In this document: positions 18,493-27,763 of the stretch, piece by piece | How positions within the stretch are numbered: the stretch's first letter is position 1 | Layout: the number at the start of each line of letters is the position of its first letter | Assembly: GCA_913019905.1 (NCBI GenBank) | Contig: CAJVZD010000018.1 | Span: 42,354 to 106,353, forward strand | Reading direction: 5' to 3' | Length of the DNA: 64,000 bases | Origin: an uncultured Cellvibrionales bacterium | Lineage (GTDB): Bacteria > Pseudomonadota > Gammaproteobacteria > Pseudomonadales > Dasaniaceae | Notes under the pieces: model-generated | The model's input: only the letters and a program-made list of their open reading frames with translations | The model's database searches: none | What the model was told of the DNA's origin: nothing | Made by a program: the position numbers and the translations under genes

Positions 18493-19533
18493 CTACTTTA
18501 ATCGAGAGATTTCGTTTGCGGAGTCACGAATAAGGTCTGGACCGCTGTATATGAAGCCCGTATACAGTTGCACGAGTGATGCCCCAGCTTTGATTTTCGC
18601 TGCGGCATCACTTCCGTTCATAATACCACCGACTCCAATGATCGGTAGTACACCTTCTTTTTCTCTAATCACTCTAGCGAGTACTTCGATGACTCTCGTT
18701 GATGATTCAGTCAAAGGAGCCCCACTTAATCCCCCGACTTCATCACCGTGGTTTAAATGCTGCACTTCCGCCCTGGCTATTGTCGTATTGGTTGCAATCA
18801 CACCATCTATATCGTATTTGAGCAAACATTCTGCCACCTGTTCAATGTCTTCGTCGGCCAAGTCAGGGGCAATTTTTACCGCAATTGGAACATAGCGATC
18901 GAATTCAGCCGCTAGCTTCTGTTGTTCCAACTTTAACTGATTTAGGAGAGTTTCGAGAGGCTTTCCAAACTGTAAATCGCGCAGACCGGGCGTATTCGGA
19001 GAAGACAGGTTTACGGTAATATAGGAAGCGTGAGAATAAACTTTTCTCATACATATCAGGTAGTCATCGACGGCTTTTTCGGCGGGTGTATCTTTATTTT
19101 TCCCGATATTAATTCCGATAATGCCTTGGTAAGAACTGTTGATAACCTGCTGGAGCAGATAATCTACGCCATTGTTATTAAACCCCATCCGATTAATTAT
19201 TGCTTTCGCTTCCGGCAACCTAAACAGTCGCGGTCGCAGATTTCCTGGTTGAGCGACCGGCGTTACGGTACCTACTTCGATAAACCCGAAACCAAGAGCC
19301 CCCAGACTATCGACAAAATCAGCATTCTTATCCAGACCCGCGGCTAACCCTACGGCATGTGGGAATTCCAGACCCATGACGTTTATTGTTTTTTCAGCAG
19401 GCTTAACAGCGATAAGCCCCAGTAGCTTTAACCGGTTCAAAACCTTTATCGCGTAGAGCGAAAAATAATGCGATGTCTCAGTAGGCAATAAAAAAAGAAA
19501 GTTACGTAATAGAGAAAACATGGATGTGCTCAT
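18493..19533 (-). CDS. pyrD: Dihydroorotate dehydrogenase (quinone), class 2
   Basis: 346 residues. It oxidises dihydroorotate to orotate in pyrimidine synthesis, passing electrons through FMN to membrane quinones. Class 2 features: an N-terminal helix extension (about 1-45), AAGLDKNADFVDSLGALGFG, INRMGFNNNGVD, INIGKNKDTP, the catalytic Ser region NLSSPNTPGLR, and GVGGIMNGSDAA for FMN phosphate. An ATG at 19521 (MFSLLRN) is an alternative start that aligns better with E. coli PyrD. Synteny with rmf and rlmKL supports orthology. Confidence 0.95.
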   Translation of the reverse strand: MSTSMFSLLRNFLFLLPTETSHYFSLYAIKVLNRLKLLGLIAVKPAEKTINVMGLEFPHAVGLAAGLDKNADFVDSLGALGFGFIEVGTVTPVAQPGNLRPRLFRLPEAKAIINRMGFNNNGVDYLLQQVINSSYQGIIGINIGKNKDTPAEKAVDDYLICMRKVYSHASYITVNLSSPNTPGLRDLQFGKPLETLLNQLKLEQQKLAAEFDRYVPIAVKIAPDLADEDIEQVAECLLKYDIDGVIATNTTIARAEVQHLNHGDEVGGLSGAPLTESSTRVIEVLARVIREKEGVLPIIGVGGIMNGSDAAAKIKAGASLVQLYTGFIYSGPDLIRDSANEISRLK

Positions 19534-19576
19534 TGAAGAATTTAAGGTCTAAACGAGACTGGAATACAGTCCCAAA

Positions 19577-19792
19577 TTATAATCGTTCGACGCTTTTGAA
19601 TTTGCCAAGGGAGTCAAACTCAATACAAAACGAGCCACTGACCCCAGTATGACTTACAAAAGGTTGCAATATGTTTGCGGGAAAACGTACCGACCGACCA
19701 TCACGACTGCGAGTACTGACATTTGACGCCGGCATTTTATAATATTTCAAATATTCTTCTGAAGAAATATTAATATCAATAGTAACTTTCAC
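19577..19792 (-). CDS. DUF2835 family small protein
   Basis: 71 residues. STRSRDGRSVRFPANILQPFV followed by HTGVSGSFCIEFDSLGKF matches DUF2835, a small cytoplasmic family of gammaproteobacteria of unknown function. It lies 43 bp upstream of pyrD on the same strand, so co-transcription is likely. Confidence 0.75.
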   Translation of the reverse strand: MKVTIDINISSEEYLKYYKMPASNVSTRSRDGRSVRFPANILQPFVSHTGVSGSFCIEFDSLGKFKSVERL

Positions 19793-20037
19793 TGCCTACT
19801 TACACTCACACGCAAAACCAAGCTATATTTTTGAAAAAATAATTGAAGAATAACAGCGTAAACCAGTCGCCACTGACTATCCTATGAATAGCAATTGTAT
19901 AACAATCGACCTGGGTAAAAACAACTAAATCCCAGGCCTTTTTACACAACAATCCGATTGAAGGCACAGAAAATAGACTATCGTCCCTCACTATTTCCTA
20001 TGCTAACGACTCTATTTCCTAAAACATTTTCTGGTTT

Positions 20038-20059
20038 GCTCCGTTAAATTTAACGGAGC
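20038..20059. repeat. 22-bp perfect palindrome downstream of sat
   Basis: GCTCCGTTAAA is followed at once by its reverse complement TTTAACGGAGC, 25 bp after the sat stop codon. As RNA it would fold with a small loop at the central AT-rich part. There is no T-run on either strand, so it may be an atypical terminator, a 3'-stabilising hairpin or a protein-binding palindrome. Confidence 0.6.
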
Positions 20060-20084
20060 AAAGGTTTAGCACATTCGGCTTAAC

Positions 20085-21275
20085 TTAGCCGTCGATACTC
20101 TGGTAATAGTCCATTAAAATCTGCGCGCATTCCGGGCGCGAAAATTCCGGTGGCGGCGCTATGCCATTACCCAACATTTCTCTCACCTTGGTTCCCGACA
20201 ACAAAATAAAGTCATCCTTTTCATGATCAGGAGCATCCTTCATCATTATCACTTTATCGAGTTTCTTCGAATAAGCCGTGTGATCGGCTCGATAGATTTC
20301 GATCTCCAAGGCACCTTCTGGCACTTTTTCATCAAAAATTGTTTGAGCATCAAAGCCCCCATAATAATCACCGACACCGGCATGGTCGCGACCGACTATA
20401 AAGTGAGTACAACCACAATTTTGCCGGAAAACTGCGTGCAGTACAGCTTCGCGGGGACCAGCATAAAGCATGTCAAATCCGTAGCCGGTAATCATGACTG
20501 TATTCGCAGGAAAATAGATTTCGACCATTTTCCGAATACAATCGTCACGGACGTTGGCTGGAATATCACCTGGCTTCAACTGCCCTAGCAACATATGAAT
20601 CAAGATTCCATCGCTGCCTAAATCTTCCTGCGCCATTCTGCAAAGTTCTTCATGCGCTCGGTGCATTGGATTTCGTGTTTGAAAGGCAACAACTTTGTTC
20701 CAGCCACGTTCTGCCATTTCATTTCGAATTTCAACGGCGGTGCGAAAAGTATCGGGAAAATCTGTTTGGAAATAGCTAAAATTCAGCACCTGAATTGACC
20801 CGGACAATATCAAATTGCCTTGGCTGACAAATGCGGCGACGCCCGGATGTGCTGGGTCAAGGGTACCAAATATATTCTCCGCCATGAAATTGATTTGCTC
20901 GACACTTACCTCTTCGATCGCATCAACATCCATTACTGCCAATACCGGGTGTCCTTCGACATTAGGGTCCCGTAAGGCGATTCGCTTGGAATCACCGATC
21001 GCACTAACATCTGAAACCATATTAACGATCGGAACGGGCCAAAATAAGCCGTCACTGGTGTGCAAGCTTTCGGCTACCGCTAAAGAGTCCTTCAAATTCA
21101 TATAGCCGGTCAGCGGTGTAAAATATCCGGCGCCAAGCATGACTGCATTAGCGGCAGCGGCCGAACTAACCAGCAGCGAAGGCAAAGTTTCCGCCTCTGA
21201 ATTAAGAGCGTGGTGTCGTTCGGTATCGTAAACAAATAGTGGTTTTAGTTCACTCGCAGCATGAGGCTTGATCAT
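20085..21275 (-). CDS. sat: Sulfate adenylyltransferase (single-subunit ATP sulfurylase)
   Basis: 396 residues from the preferred start. It makes adenosine 5'-phosphosulfate (APS) from ATP and sulfate. Motifs: QTRNPMHRAHEELC (nucleotide-binding QxRNPxHxxH), GRDHAGVGDYYGGFDAQ, and LSGTKVREML. It is the Sat type, not the CysD/CysN heterodimer. The frame could begin at 21323, but AAGGA 8 nt before ATG 21275 (MIKPHAASE) and family length favour the shorter form. It follows cysC by 77 bp, so the pair makes PAPS. Confidence 0.93.
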   Translation of the reverse strand: MIKPHAASELKPLFVYDTERHHALNSEAETLPSLLVSSAAAANAVMLGAGYFTPLTGYMNLKDSLAVAESLHTSDGLFWPVPIVNMVSDVSAIGDSKRIALRDPNVEGHPVLAVMDVDAIEEVSVEQINFMAENIFGTLDPAHPGVAAFVSQGNLILSGSIQVLNFSYFQTDFPDTFRTAVEIRNEMAERGWNKVVAFQTRNPMHRAHEELCRMAQEDLGSDGILIHMLLGQLKPGDIPANVRDDCIRKMVEIYFPANTVMITGYGFDMLYAGPREAVLHAVFRQNCGCTHFIVGRDHAGVGDYYGGFDAQTIFDEKVPEGALEIEIYRADHTAYSKKLDKVIMMKDAPDHEKDDFILLSGTKVREMLGNGIAPPPEFSRPECAQILMDYYQSIDG

Positions 21276-21352
21276 GTCGATTTTCCTTAGAATTTGAATA
21301 GGGATAAACGCGAAACTGCCCAAAACAATCTCGCGGAGATGTTAGCTTTTTA

Positions 21353-21973
21353 CTAAGCTGCCGATATAAGACCGCGCTCTTCCAATAACTTTATCAGGAT
21401 CTCAATTTCTTCTTCGAGGGACATTTCGTGGCTATTTAGCACGACTTCCGCATTAAGTGGTTCTTCATAGGGATCCGATATTCCAGTAAAATTGGGTATT
21501 TCCCCCGCTCGGGCTTTTTTATATAGGCCCTTAGGATCACGGCTTTCCGCAACGTCCAGCGGCACATCGACATATACCTCGATAAAGTCCATACCGGCCT
21601 GCTCATGTAACTCCCGCACAAGATCGCGGTCAGCGCGATAAGGACTGACGAAACTCGACAAGGTAATAATTCCAGTGTCGACAAACAGCTTGGATATTTC
21701 ACCAATTCGACGTATGTTTTCGGTGCGATCTTCAGCGCTAAAACCCAGATTTTTATTGATGCCCAAGCGGATATTGTCGCCGTCAAGACGGTAACTCAAC
21801 TTGCCACGGGACATGAGTGCTTGCTCTAAGGCCACCGCTACCGTGCTCTTGCCGCTGCCCGAAAGGCCCGTAAACCAAAGTGTAGCGCCTTTTTGACCCA
21901 GCAGATTTTCTCGATCGCTGCGGTTCACGTCACCTTCGTGCCAATGTACATTTGTCGCCTTTTGTTCCGTCAT
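21353..21973 (-). CDS. cysC: Adenylylsulfate kinase
   Basis: 206 residues. APS kinase phosphorylates APS to PAPS, the sulfate donor for reduction or sulfotransfer. Walker A is GLSGSGKSTV near residue 36; then RLDGDNIR, FVSPYRADRDLVR and the lid region FTGISDPYEEP, all typical of CysC. GAGGG lies 8 nt before the ATG. It is first in a two-gene operon with sat. No PAPS reductase (cysH) or sulfotransferase is in the window, so the fate of PAPS is open. Confidence 0.94.
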   Translation of the reverse strand: MTEQKATNVHWHEGDVNRSDRENLLGQKGATLWFTGLSGSGKSTVAVALEQALMSRGKLSYRLDGDNIRLGINKNLGFSAEDRTENIRRIGEISKLFVDTGIITLSSFVSPYRADRDLVRELHEQAGMDFIEVYVDVPLDVAESRDPKGLYKKARAGEIPNFTGISDPYEEPLNAEVVLNSHEMSLEEEIEILIKLLEERGLISAA

Positions 21974-22253
21974 GAGTAACCCTCTTCTGTGCTTCGATAA
22001 AATTCTTATTGGCCAACAAAAACCAAACTAGGAAAACGCCTCGGTCTACTGAGCCAAACGTTTAACCCCGACTCGCTATTATCAATTGGAAAAGGATTGT
22101 ACATGAATTGGATTGATACAGCCAAACCGGCCCAATATCGACAAACTCGAGGAAATTCGAATCGTTTTACTACGTTAACTAGGCATAGTGAATAAGTAGT
22201 GCAATCAGTAGCGTAAAAACTAGACGTAGCACAATTCGATCAAAGAACCGAAT

Positions 22254-22436
22254 TCAGTTTTCCACCCAGTATTGAATTAACCGCGCGACCAGCATCACAA
22301 AGATCAGGATGATGATGATCCGTGACAATTTAGATTGCTGCTCCCCGTCAAGAGGACTCGCATATTTTTCCGTGAGCGTGACGACGACCGCCAACACGAC
22401 AAACAGAATGAGTAAAATAGTGAGTAAGTTACCCAT
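22254..22436 (-). CDS. Small membrane protein, two predicted TM segments
   Basis: 60 residues: TM1 about 3-22, a short polar loop (TEKYASPLDGEQQSKLSR), TM2 about 38-56, ending QYWVEN. Its ATG overlaps the trmH stop by 8 nt, suggesting translational coupling. I do not recognise the family. The composition (two clean hydrophobic stretches, polar loop) and overlap argue that it is real. Confidence 0.6.
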   Translation of the reverse strand: MGNLLTILLILFVVLAVVVTLTEKYASPLDGEQQSKLSRIIIILIFVMLVARLIQYWVEN

Positions 22437-23148
22437 TAGAAATCGACTCCTTTATTTCCTTGCTCGCTATCAACCCTCGCGCCTTTGCATACCACGCCGA
22501 CGGGTTTTCAATGTCACCATCCGCTCGCAACAGGGGATAAGAAAGATCATTTTTGTTGCAGTATTGCGTTATTTTAGGATGGGCCCACTCGAAAAAGAGC
22601 TGTTGATAACGCTCCTCTGATAGACGTCGGTGTTCGTAGAGTCCAGCCAACTGGCGCTGACGCAATGCTTCGCTTAAGATAATTCCTGCAGCGACAGATA
22701 CGTTGAAGGACTCAACCATTCCTACCATCGGAATCGTGATATGTACATCAGCTAAGTCCCCGGCACTTTCGCTCACCCCTTCCTTTTCTGCCCCCAATAA
22801 TACGGCAGTGGGTATGGAATAGTCTACATCATGAAAATCTACTGCCTCTTTTGAGAGGTGCGCCGCGACAATTTGAACCCCCTGCTTTTTCAGTTTGGAA
22901 ATCGGCTCAGAAACCTGTTGGTAACGATGTACTTTCACCCATCGATGGCTTCCCAGAGCTGTACCACGAAAAGAGCGGTAATCTTTATCTCCGATAACAC
23001 AATGAACGTCACCAATTCCAACGGCGTCGGCAGTCCGGACGATGGCGGACAAATTGCGGCCCTTATGAACATAGTCAGTAATAACAGTCAAATCGGGCTG
23101 GCGTCTATCGAGAATTTTTCGTAGCTTAGCTGTTCTATCCGGCGTCAT
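22429..23148 (-). CDS. trmH: tRNA (guanosine(18)-2'-O)-methyltransferase TrmH
   Basis: 239 residues of the SPOUT (trefoil-knot) class. It methylates the 2'-OH of G18 in the tRNA D-loop with SAM. Motif 1 is NLSAIVRTADAVG, motif 2 VLLGAEKEGVS, motif 3 IPMVGMVESFNVSVAAGI. The C-terminal tail is TrmH-like rather than RlmB-like; there is no N-terminal L30e-type domain. It is followed by the overlapping small membrane protein. Confidence 0.93.
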   Translation of the reverse strand: MTPDRTAKLRKILDRRQPDLTVITDYVHKGRNLSAIVRTADAVGIGDVHCVIGDKDYRSFRGTALGSHRWVKVHRYQQVSEPISKLKKQGVQIVAAHLSKEAVDFHDVDYSIPTAVLLGAEKEGVSESAGDLADVHITIPMVGMVESFNVSVAAGIILSEALRQRQLAGLYEHRRLSEERYQQLFFEWAHPKITQYCNKNDLSYPLLRADGDIENPSAWYAKARGLIASKEIKESISNG

Positions 23149-23586
23149 TGTGGAATTGGTACCCTGATAATTGTATGCTTATAAACGTTAGTTGTTGTGT
23201 AACGGTACTTTACAATAATTTGCTATTGCCCGCTGTAACGACCGACAATATTTGGGTCTAAAAACAACAAATACGGATTTGAACTCAAAAATAGTCAACA
23301 AACGCAAGCATTTCCGGTGTCTACGCTCAGCTACAGCCCGAACTCAAGGGCGTGTAACGCTCTGTGGAGGGCTGGGAAGAAACGATTCATTTTCTGCACA
23401 ACGGGGTTATTGTGGTGTTAAAACCTGACATGAAACTCGACGCAAAGCCCCGACGATAGTGCTAAAACTCGACCGACGACAGAATCACGAGTTTCAAATC
23501 GATAAATCTGGATGGCCACTAACTAACAGAACCTTCGAATAGAACTTGCTATATACAGCGTATTAATCAGCATTAAGGATTTCATC
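23149..23586. other. Divergent intergenic region trmH / hydrolase, 438 bp
   Basis: No credible gene. Bases 23433-23441 and 23465-23473 repeat AAACTCGAC inside a stretch with loosely repeated CGACGA-type words. AAGGA lies 8 nt before the downstream GTG start. No hairpin with a T-run is seen. Confidence 0.4.
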
Positions 23587-24579
23587 GTGCAAGAACCTCC
23601 CGTACAAGGTGTATCATGTCGAACCATTGAAACAAACCGCATAAGAATGCGACTTTGGGAGATGGGCGAAACTGGCCCGGTGGTACTCCTCGTTCATGGC
23701 TGGCCGGAATCTTGGTATTCCTGGAGGCATCAAATTTCAGCAATCGCCGAATCGGGTTATCGGGTCGTGATCCCGGAAATGCGAGGATATGGGAAAACAG
23801 AGGCACCCGACGAAGTAGAAAGCTACGACATTGTTAACTTGGCCGCTGACATGACTGGAGTGTTAGACACTCTGGGCGTCGAAAAAGCCAATATCATAGG
23901 GCATGATTGGGGCGCTATTGTGGCCGCAAACACCGTTTTATTGCATCCGAATCGATTCTCCAGCTTGGTACTAATGAGCGTACCGTATACTGGCCGCCCC
24001 GATCAATCACCACTAGAATCGATGAAAGCAAAATTTGGGGACAACTTTTTTTACATCCTTTACCATAATAAGGCGGGAGGCATAGCGGAAGCGGAATATG
24101 ATGCCGACCCCCGCGGTATTCTGAGCCGCTTATACCTATCTCCGAATTCGCCCCGTAAACCACGCATGTTGACTCATCAACACCATACCGCGGGCGGGTG
24201 GATACCACGACTTGGCGCTGCGAAAGATCTTCCCGAATGGCTAAACGACGACGAGTTAGACTATTATGTCGCCCAATTTACGGAATCCGGGTTTCGAGGT
24301 GGGATCAACTACTATCGAAATATTGACCGTAATTGGCGAATCACGGAACATATCAAAAATTCAAAAATTGAAATACCGACCCTATTCATTGCCGGAGCAA
24401 AAGATGTTGTTATTGGCGGTCTGAGTGATGTCGAACTGACCGAAATGATGATTGGCACGATTCCACGGCTGACTAGGGTTGTTATCCTACCGGAGATGGG
24501 ACATTGGATTCAACAGGAAGCGCCCACTGAAACCAATGCAGCTGTTGTCGAATTCTTGACTGCTTTACAGTCACCGTAG
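23587..24579 (+). CDS. Alpha/beta hydrolase, epoxide-hydrolase-like
   Basis: 330 residues. HGWPESWYSWRHQ (oxyanion-hole HGxP) and the nucleophile elbow GHDWGAIVA, with Asp as nucleophile, are hallmarks of soluble epoxide hydrolases and related dehalogenases. A cap domain with Tyr-rich sequence (YYVAQFTESGFRGGINYYRN) could supply the epoxide-activating tyrosines, and the catalytic His is in MGHWIQQEAP. The start is GTG with AAGGA upstream. Likely cytoplasmic detoxification or catabolism; substrate unknown. Confidence 0.85.
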   Translation: MQEPPVQGVSCRTIETNRIRMRLWEMGETGPVVLLVHGWPESWYSWRHQISAIAESGYRVVIPEMRGYGKTEAPDEVESYDIVNLAADMTGVLDTLGVEKANIIGHDWGAIVAANTVLLHPNRFSSLVLMSVPYTGRPDQSPLESMKAKFGDNFFYILYHNKAGGIAEAEYDADPRGILSRLYLSPNSPRKPRMLTHQHHTAGGWIPRLGAAKDLPEWLNDDELDYYVAQFTESGFRGGINYYRNIDRNWRITEHIKNSKIEIPTLFIAGAKDVVIGGLSDVELTEMMIGTIPRLTRVVILPEMGHWIQQEAPTETNAAVVEFLTALQSP

Positions 24580-24769
24580 ATGAAAAAACTAAAAGCCGAT
24601 ATCCATCCTTTAATCTGAGGCAGAATTTACGACGGGTTGTAAGTCCCTGAGAAAGATAAGTCGCGACGGAAACCGGTGGAAAATCCCAGGGGGCGCTAGC
24701 GGAATCAACACTTAACTGAATCTCGGCGAACCGCAGATAAAGAGCTTCTTAAGGGCGGAAATTAGTGCC

Positions 24770-26071
24770 CTACTTATCAATTTGACGACCAATCATAACG
24801 GCAGCCAGTTTCGTACGCGCGATAAATGATTTAACGGATGTTTTCTCTCGAGATGAATGAGCGCCTTCACCGTCCACACCTAAACTATCCAGGGTTGGTA
24901 AGCCGACAGCTTGCATAATCGAACCATCGGTTCCCCCACCAGAATATCGAGTGCCAATAACCGGCTCACCCAACACCAACGACAAGCCCATCGATTCGGC
25001 GATCAATTGATCGACCATTTCATTTTGCTTTTTGGCAGGGCGATGTAACCTGGCCCATACTTCCGTTTTTGGTAAGTCGGGGAAGTGTTTGTTGGCAATC
25101 GATTTTTCTGCTGAAATTTTCCGAATTTCAGCCTGAAGTTGTTTGCCCGACGCCAACGACGGGTAACGCAAATCAATATAGGCGTCCGCGCAGCCGGCAA
25201 TGGTATTTCGCTTTTCTCCACCGGCAATAACACCAACGTTAACCGTAACTTTCTGGCTGTAGTCAGTAAGCTTTTCTATTTCAATGACTTTGTGTGCTAA
25301 CTCCAAATTAGCTGACACGCCCCTTTCATGCGCGGCCCCTGCGTGAGATTCACGACCCGAAATCTTTAATCTCACCTGTCCCAGGCCCTTTCGAGAACGT
25401 GTCATTTCATTGTTGTGTGATGATTCGAAAACAAGACCAACATCGTGTTGTCGAGCCAAACGTTCGATCAACTGTCGCGAACCCAAAGAACCAATTTCTT
25501 CGTCACTATTTAGCAAGACCGTTATATTTGACTCTGCCAGTTTTCCCTCGGCATCCAACGCTTTAAGCGCATATAACATGACCAACAGCCCGCCTTTCAT
25601 GTCGGCAACACCGGGTCCGTGGAGAGTTCCGTCCTCGTCAATCTGTAAGGACTGAAATTGATCATTTTGGGGGAAGACTGTATCCAGATGACCATTCAAT
25701 AAGATTCGATTTTCTTTCTTTCCCGTTCGCGCGGCCTGCAAATGGTCGGCGAACTTAATCTCCCCTCCATTGCAACTAAGAACGGCTAAGGACTCACTGC
25801 TGTGCAATTGAGTTGAAAACCCCAAATCATTAAGCTCCTTGGCGAATAGGGAACGGTATTGCTCGATACCTTCAATATTTTCGGTACCCGTATTCATTGC
25901 TACATGACGTCGCATATCGCTTAACATTTCATCCTGACGAACTTCAATCCAATTTACCATGCGCTTTTCTTCAGCGGTAAGAACTGACGGAGTCGCTTTT
26001 AGATCATCGCCAAATAAGGGAAGGCAAGTATAGAAAAAAGAGAGGGTTAGAATGAGCTTAATTTTTTTCAT
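24770..26071 (-). CDS. M20 family metallopeptidase, carboxypeptidase G2-like, secreted
   Basis: 433 residues with an N-terminal signal peptide (KKIKLILTLSFFYTCLPLFG). Di-zinc M20 motifs: GHLDTVFP, GVADMKGGLLVM (bridging Asp) and NSDEEIGS (catalytic Glu); the dimerisation domain includes GRESHAGAAHERGVSANLEL. The C-terminal GGGTDGSIM and DGEGAHSSREKTSVKS complete the site. Such periplasmic enzymes remove C-terminal Glu or hydrolyse amide bonds of small peptides. Monocistronic by position. Confidence 0.88.
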   Translation of the reverse strand: MKKIKLILTLSFFYTCLPLFGDDLKATPSVLTAEEKRMVNWIEVRQDEMLSDMRRHVAMNTGTENIEGIEQYRSLFAKELNDLGFSTQLHSSESLAVLSCNGGEIKFADHLQAARTGKKENRILLNGHLDTVFPQNDQFQSLQIDEDGTLHGPGVADMKGGLLVMLYALKALDAEGKLAESNITVLLNSDEEIGSLGSRQLIERLARQHDVGLVFESSHNNEMTRSRKGLGQVRLKISGRESHAGAAHERGVSANLELAHKVIEIEKLTDYSQKVTVNVGVIAGGEKRNTIAGCADAYIDLRYPSLASGKQLQAEIRKISAEKSIANKHFPDLPKTEVWARLHRPAKKQNEMVDQLIAESMGLSLVLGEPVIGTRYSGGGTDGSIMQAVGLPTLDSLGVDGEGAHSSREKTSVKSFIARTKLAAVMIGRQIDK

Positions 26072-26362
26072 TTTTCGGTACTCGTTTTGATTTCATTAGT
26101 ACTAGGAACCGTATGTATCAATAGCTTTCGGTTCAACTGGATAAACAATTTGCAAAGACACTCTCCAAACACGTAGAATTTCAGACGGGAATTTCTACCC
26201 ACTGTTTCTACACTCTATCCCGACAAAGAACCTCCATACACTATTTCTAGGCAGAATCTCTATCTAGAATAACCCTACACGACTCTCGACATAAAGCGCC
26301 ATGGAAATTTTGTAACTCGGAATGACAGACATGTTTTTTACAAAATGGCTATTCACCAATCG

Positions 26363-27763
26363 TTAATTAGTAAACTTACTTTCGGAATCGAGAAATATTT
26401 TCTTCCATTTTCCGGATTTAAACCGGCGCGCAAGCATAACGGATTTGACCATATAATCGCCAATGAGTGCTGCAAAAATCCAGTCAACTGACAATTCCAA
26501 ATACGTAAATAAAGCCGCCAATCCAACTCGCGCACCAATGAGACCTGCCATTGTTGTTACGAGCGGATACCGTGTATCACCTGCCCCGCGAAGGCAGCCT
26601 CCCAAGGTGAAATCAATGGCCATTAGCGGCTGCGCAAGTGCCATAATATAGATAAAGACAATCGTGTGTTCAACAACAAGCTCATCTTTAATGAGGAACA
26701 TCGCAATTTCTTTGGCAAAGAAAACAATCACAAGACTCAACATGACCATACTCGCGATTGCCATTCCTGTCGCCCGCCAGCCTTGCCGTTCTGCCTCCTG
26801 TGGATCTTTCGCCCCTAAATGTTGACCCACTAAAGTCGCTCCTGATATCGAAAAACCAAATCCGACGACAAAAGAAATAGAGAGAATTTGAACGCCGATG
26901 CCGTAGGCAGCAAAAGCCTCAGTACCGTAATAGCCAACAATCCAGAGAAAGACCACAAAGCCCGCCTGAAAAACAAACTGTTCAACCCCTGCAGGATATC
27001 CAATGTGGACTAATTGCCTCACGCGGTTACGAGTGAGGGACCCTTCTCCTCCGACGTCCACGATCAGCTTTCTTCTGTACCAGAGGTACAACAAAATAAT
27101 GGCTCCTACCGTAAACGACAGGCCATTGGCGATTGCGGCTCCGGCGACTCCCATCTTCGGAAAACCGTGGACACCGTAAACGAGAAAATACACCAAAAAA
27201 ACGTTAATAATATTGGTTACCACCCCCACCCATAAAGGGGTCTTGGTATCTCCCGCTGCTCGTAATGCGGTACCAATCACCATATTGATTGAGAAAACAA
27301 TATTGAACATGCTTATGTAGCGAATAAATTCCGCAGCCTGCCGTGTCGTACTTTCATCCAGACCAAATACACCAGCAATCTGCAACGGGAAAACAATGCA
27401 GGGCACCATTAGAAAAACAGCAACTATGTTTCCGATCAACAAAGAAACGCTGGTAGCCTTGGCCGCTTCCTTATAATCCTTGGCGCCCCATGCTCTTGCT
27501 ACCATGGCGGTTGTTCCTGCGGAAACGGCCATCAAAATTGCCTGTAGGCCAAAAAATATTCGGTTCCCGGTAGTAACCGCTGCTACCGCTTCAGCTCCGA
27601 GCGAGCCAACAATCTTTATACTAACTATGCCAATGACAGAAAATAGCAAATTGCTAACAATCGCAGGCCAAGCCAACTCCCAGATTCCCAGCTGCGGTTT
27701 TTCGGCACTAGTTTCTAAGTTTGAATCACTTTCTTCGGGACTTAAAGCTATAGGTTTACTCAT
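26363..27763 (-). CDS. MATE family efflux transporter
   Basis: 466 residues, about 12 hydrophobic segments, the MATE size. Diagnostic stretches include PAIVSNLLFSVIGIV, GTTAMVARAWGAKD and, in the second half, SGATLVGQHLGAKDPQEAE and GGCLRGAGDTRYPLV, showing the two-fold internal repeat. It exports cationic drugs or metabolites using Na+ or H+. GGAA precedes the ATG. It stands alone on the minus strand. Confidence 0.92.
   Translation of the reverse strand: MSKPIALSPEESDSNLETSAEKPQLGIWELAWPAIVSNLLFSVIGIVSIKIVGSLGAEAVAAVTTGNRIFFGLQAILMAVSAGTTAMVARAWGAKDYKEAAKATSVSLLIGNIVAVFLMVPCIVFPLQIAGVFGLDESTTRQAAEFIRYISMFNIVFSINMVIGTALRAAGDTKTPLWVGVVTNIINVFLVYFLVYGVHGFPKMGVAGAAIANGLSFTVGAIILLYLWYRRKLIVDVGGEGSLTRNRVRQLVHIGYPAGVEQFVFQAGFVVFLWIVGYYGTEAFAAYGIGVQILSISFVVGFGFSISGATLVGQHLGAKDPQEAERQGWRATGMAIASMVMLSLVIVFFAKEIAMFLIKDELVVEHTIVFIYIMALAQPLMAIDFTLGGCLRGAGDTRYPLVTTMAGLIGARVGLAALFTYLELSVDWIFAALIGDYMVKSVMLARRFKSGKWKKIFLDSESKFTN

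Noticed and set aside
18544..18567. LexA-like inverted repeat CTGTATAT...GTATACAG
   Set aside because: It lies inside the coding part of pyrD and lacks the CTGT-N8-ACAG spacing.
19806..19991. 61-codon minus frame upstream of DUF2835
   Set aside because: Composition is not protein-like (Phe/Cys-rich), with no ribosome-binding site.
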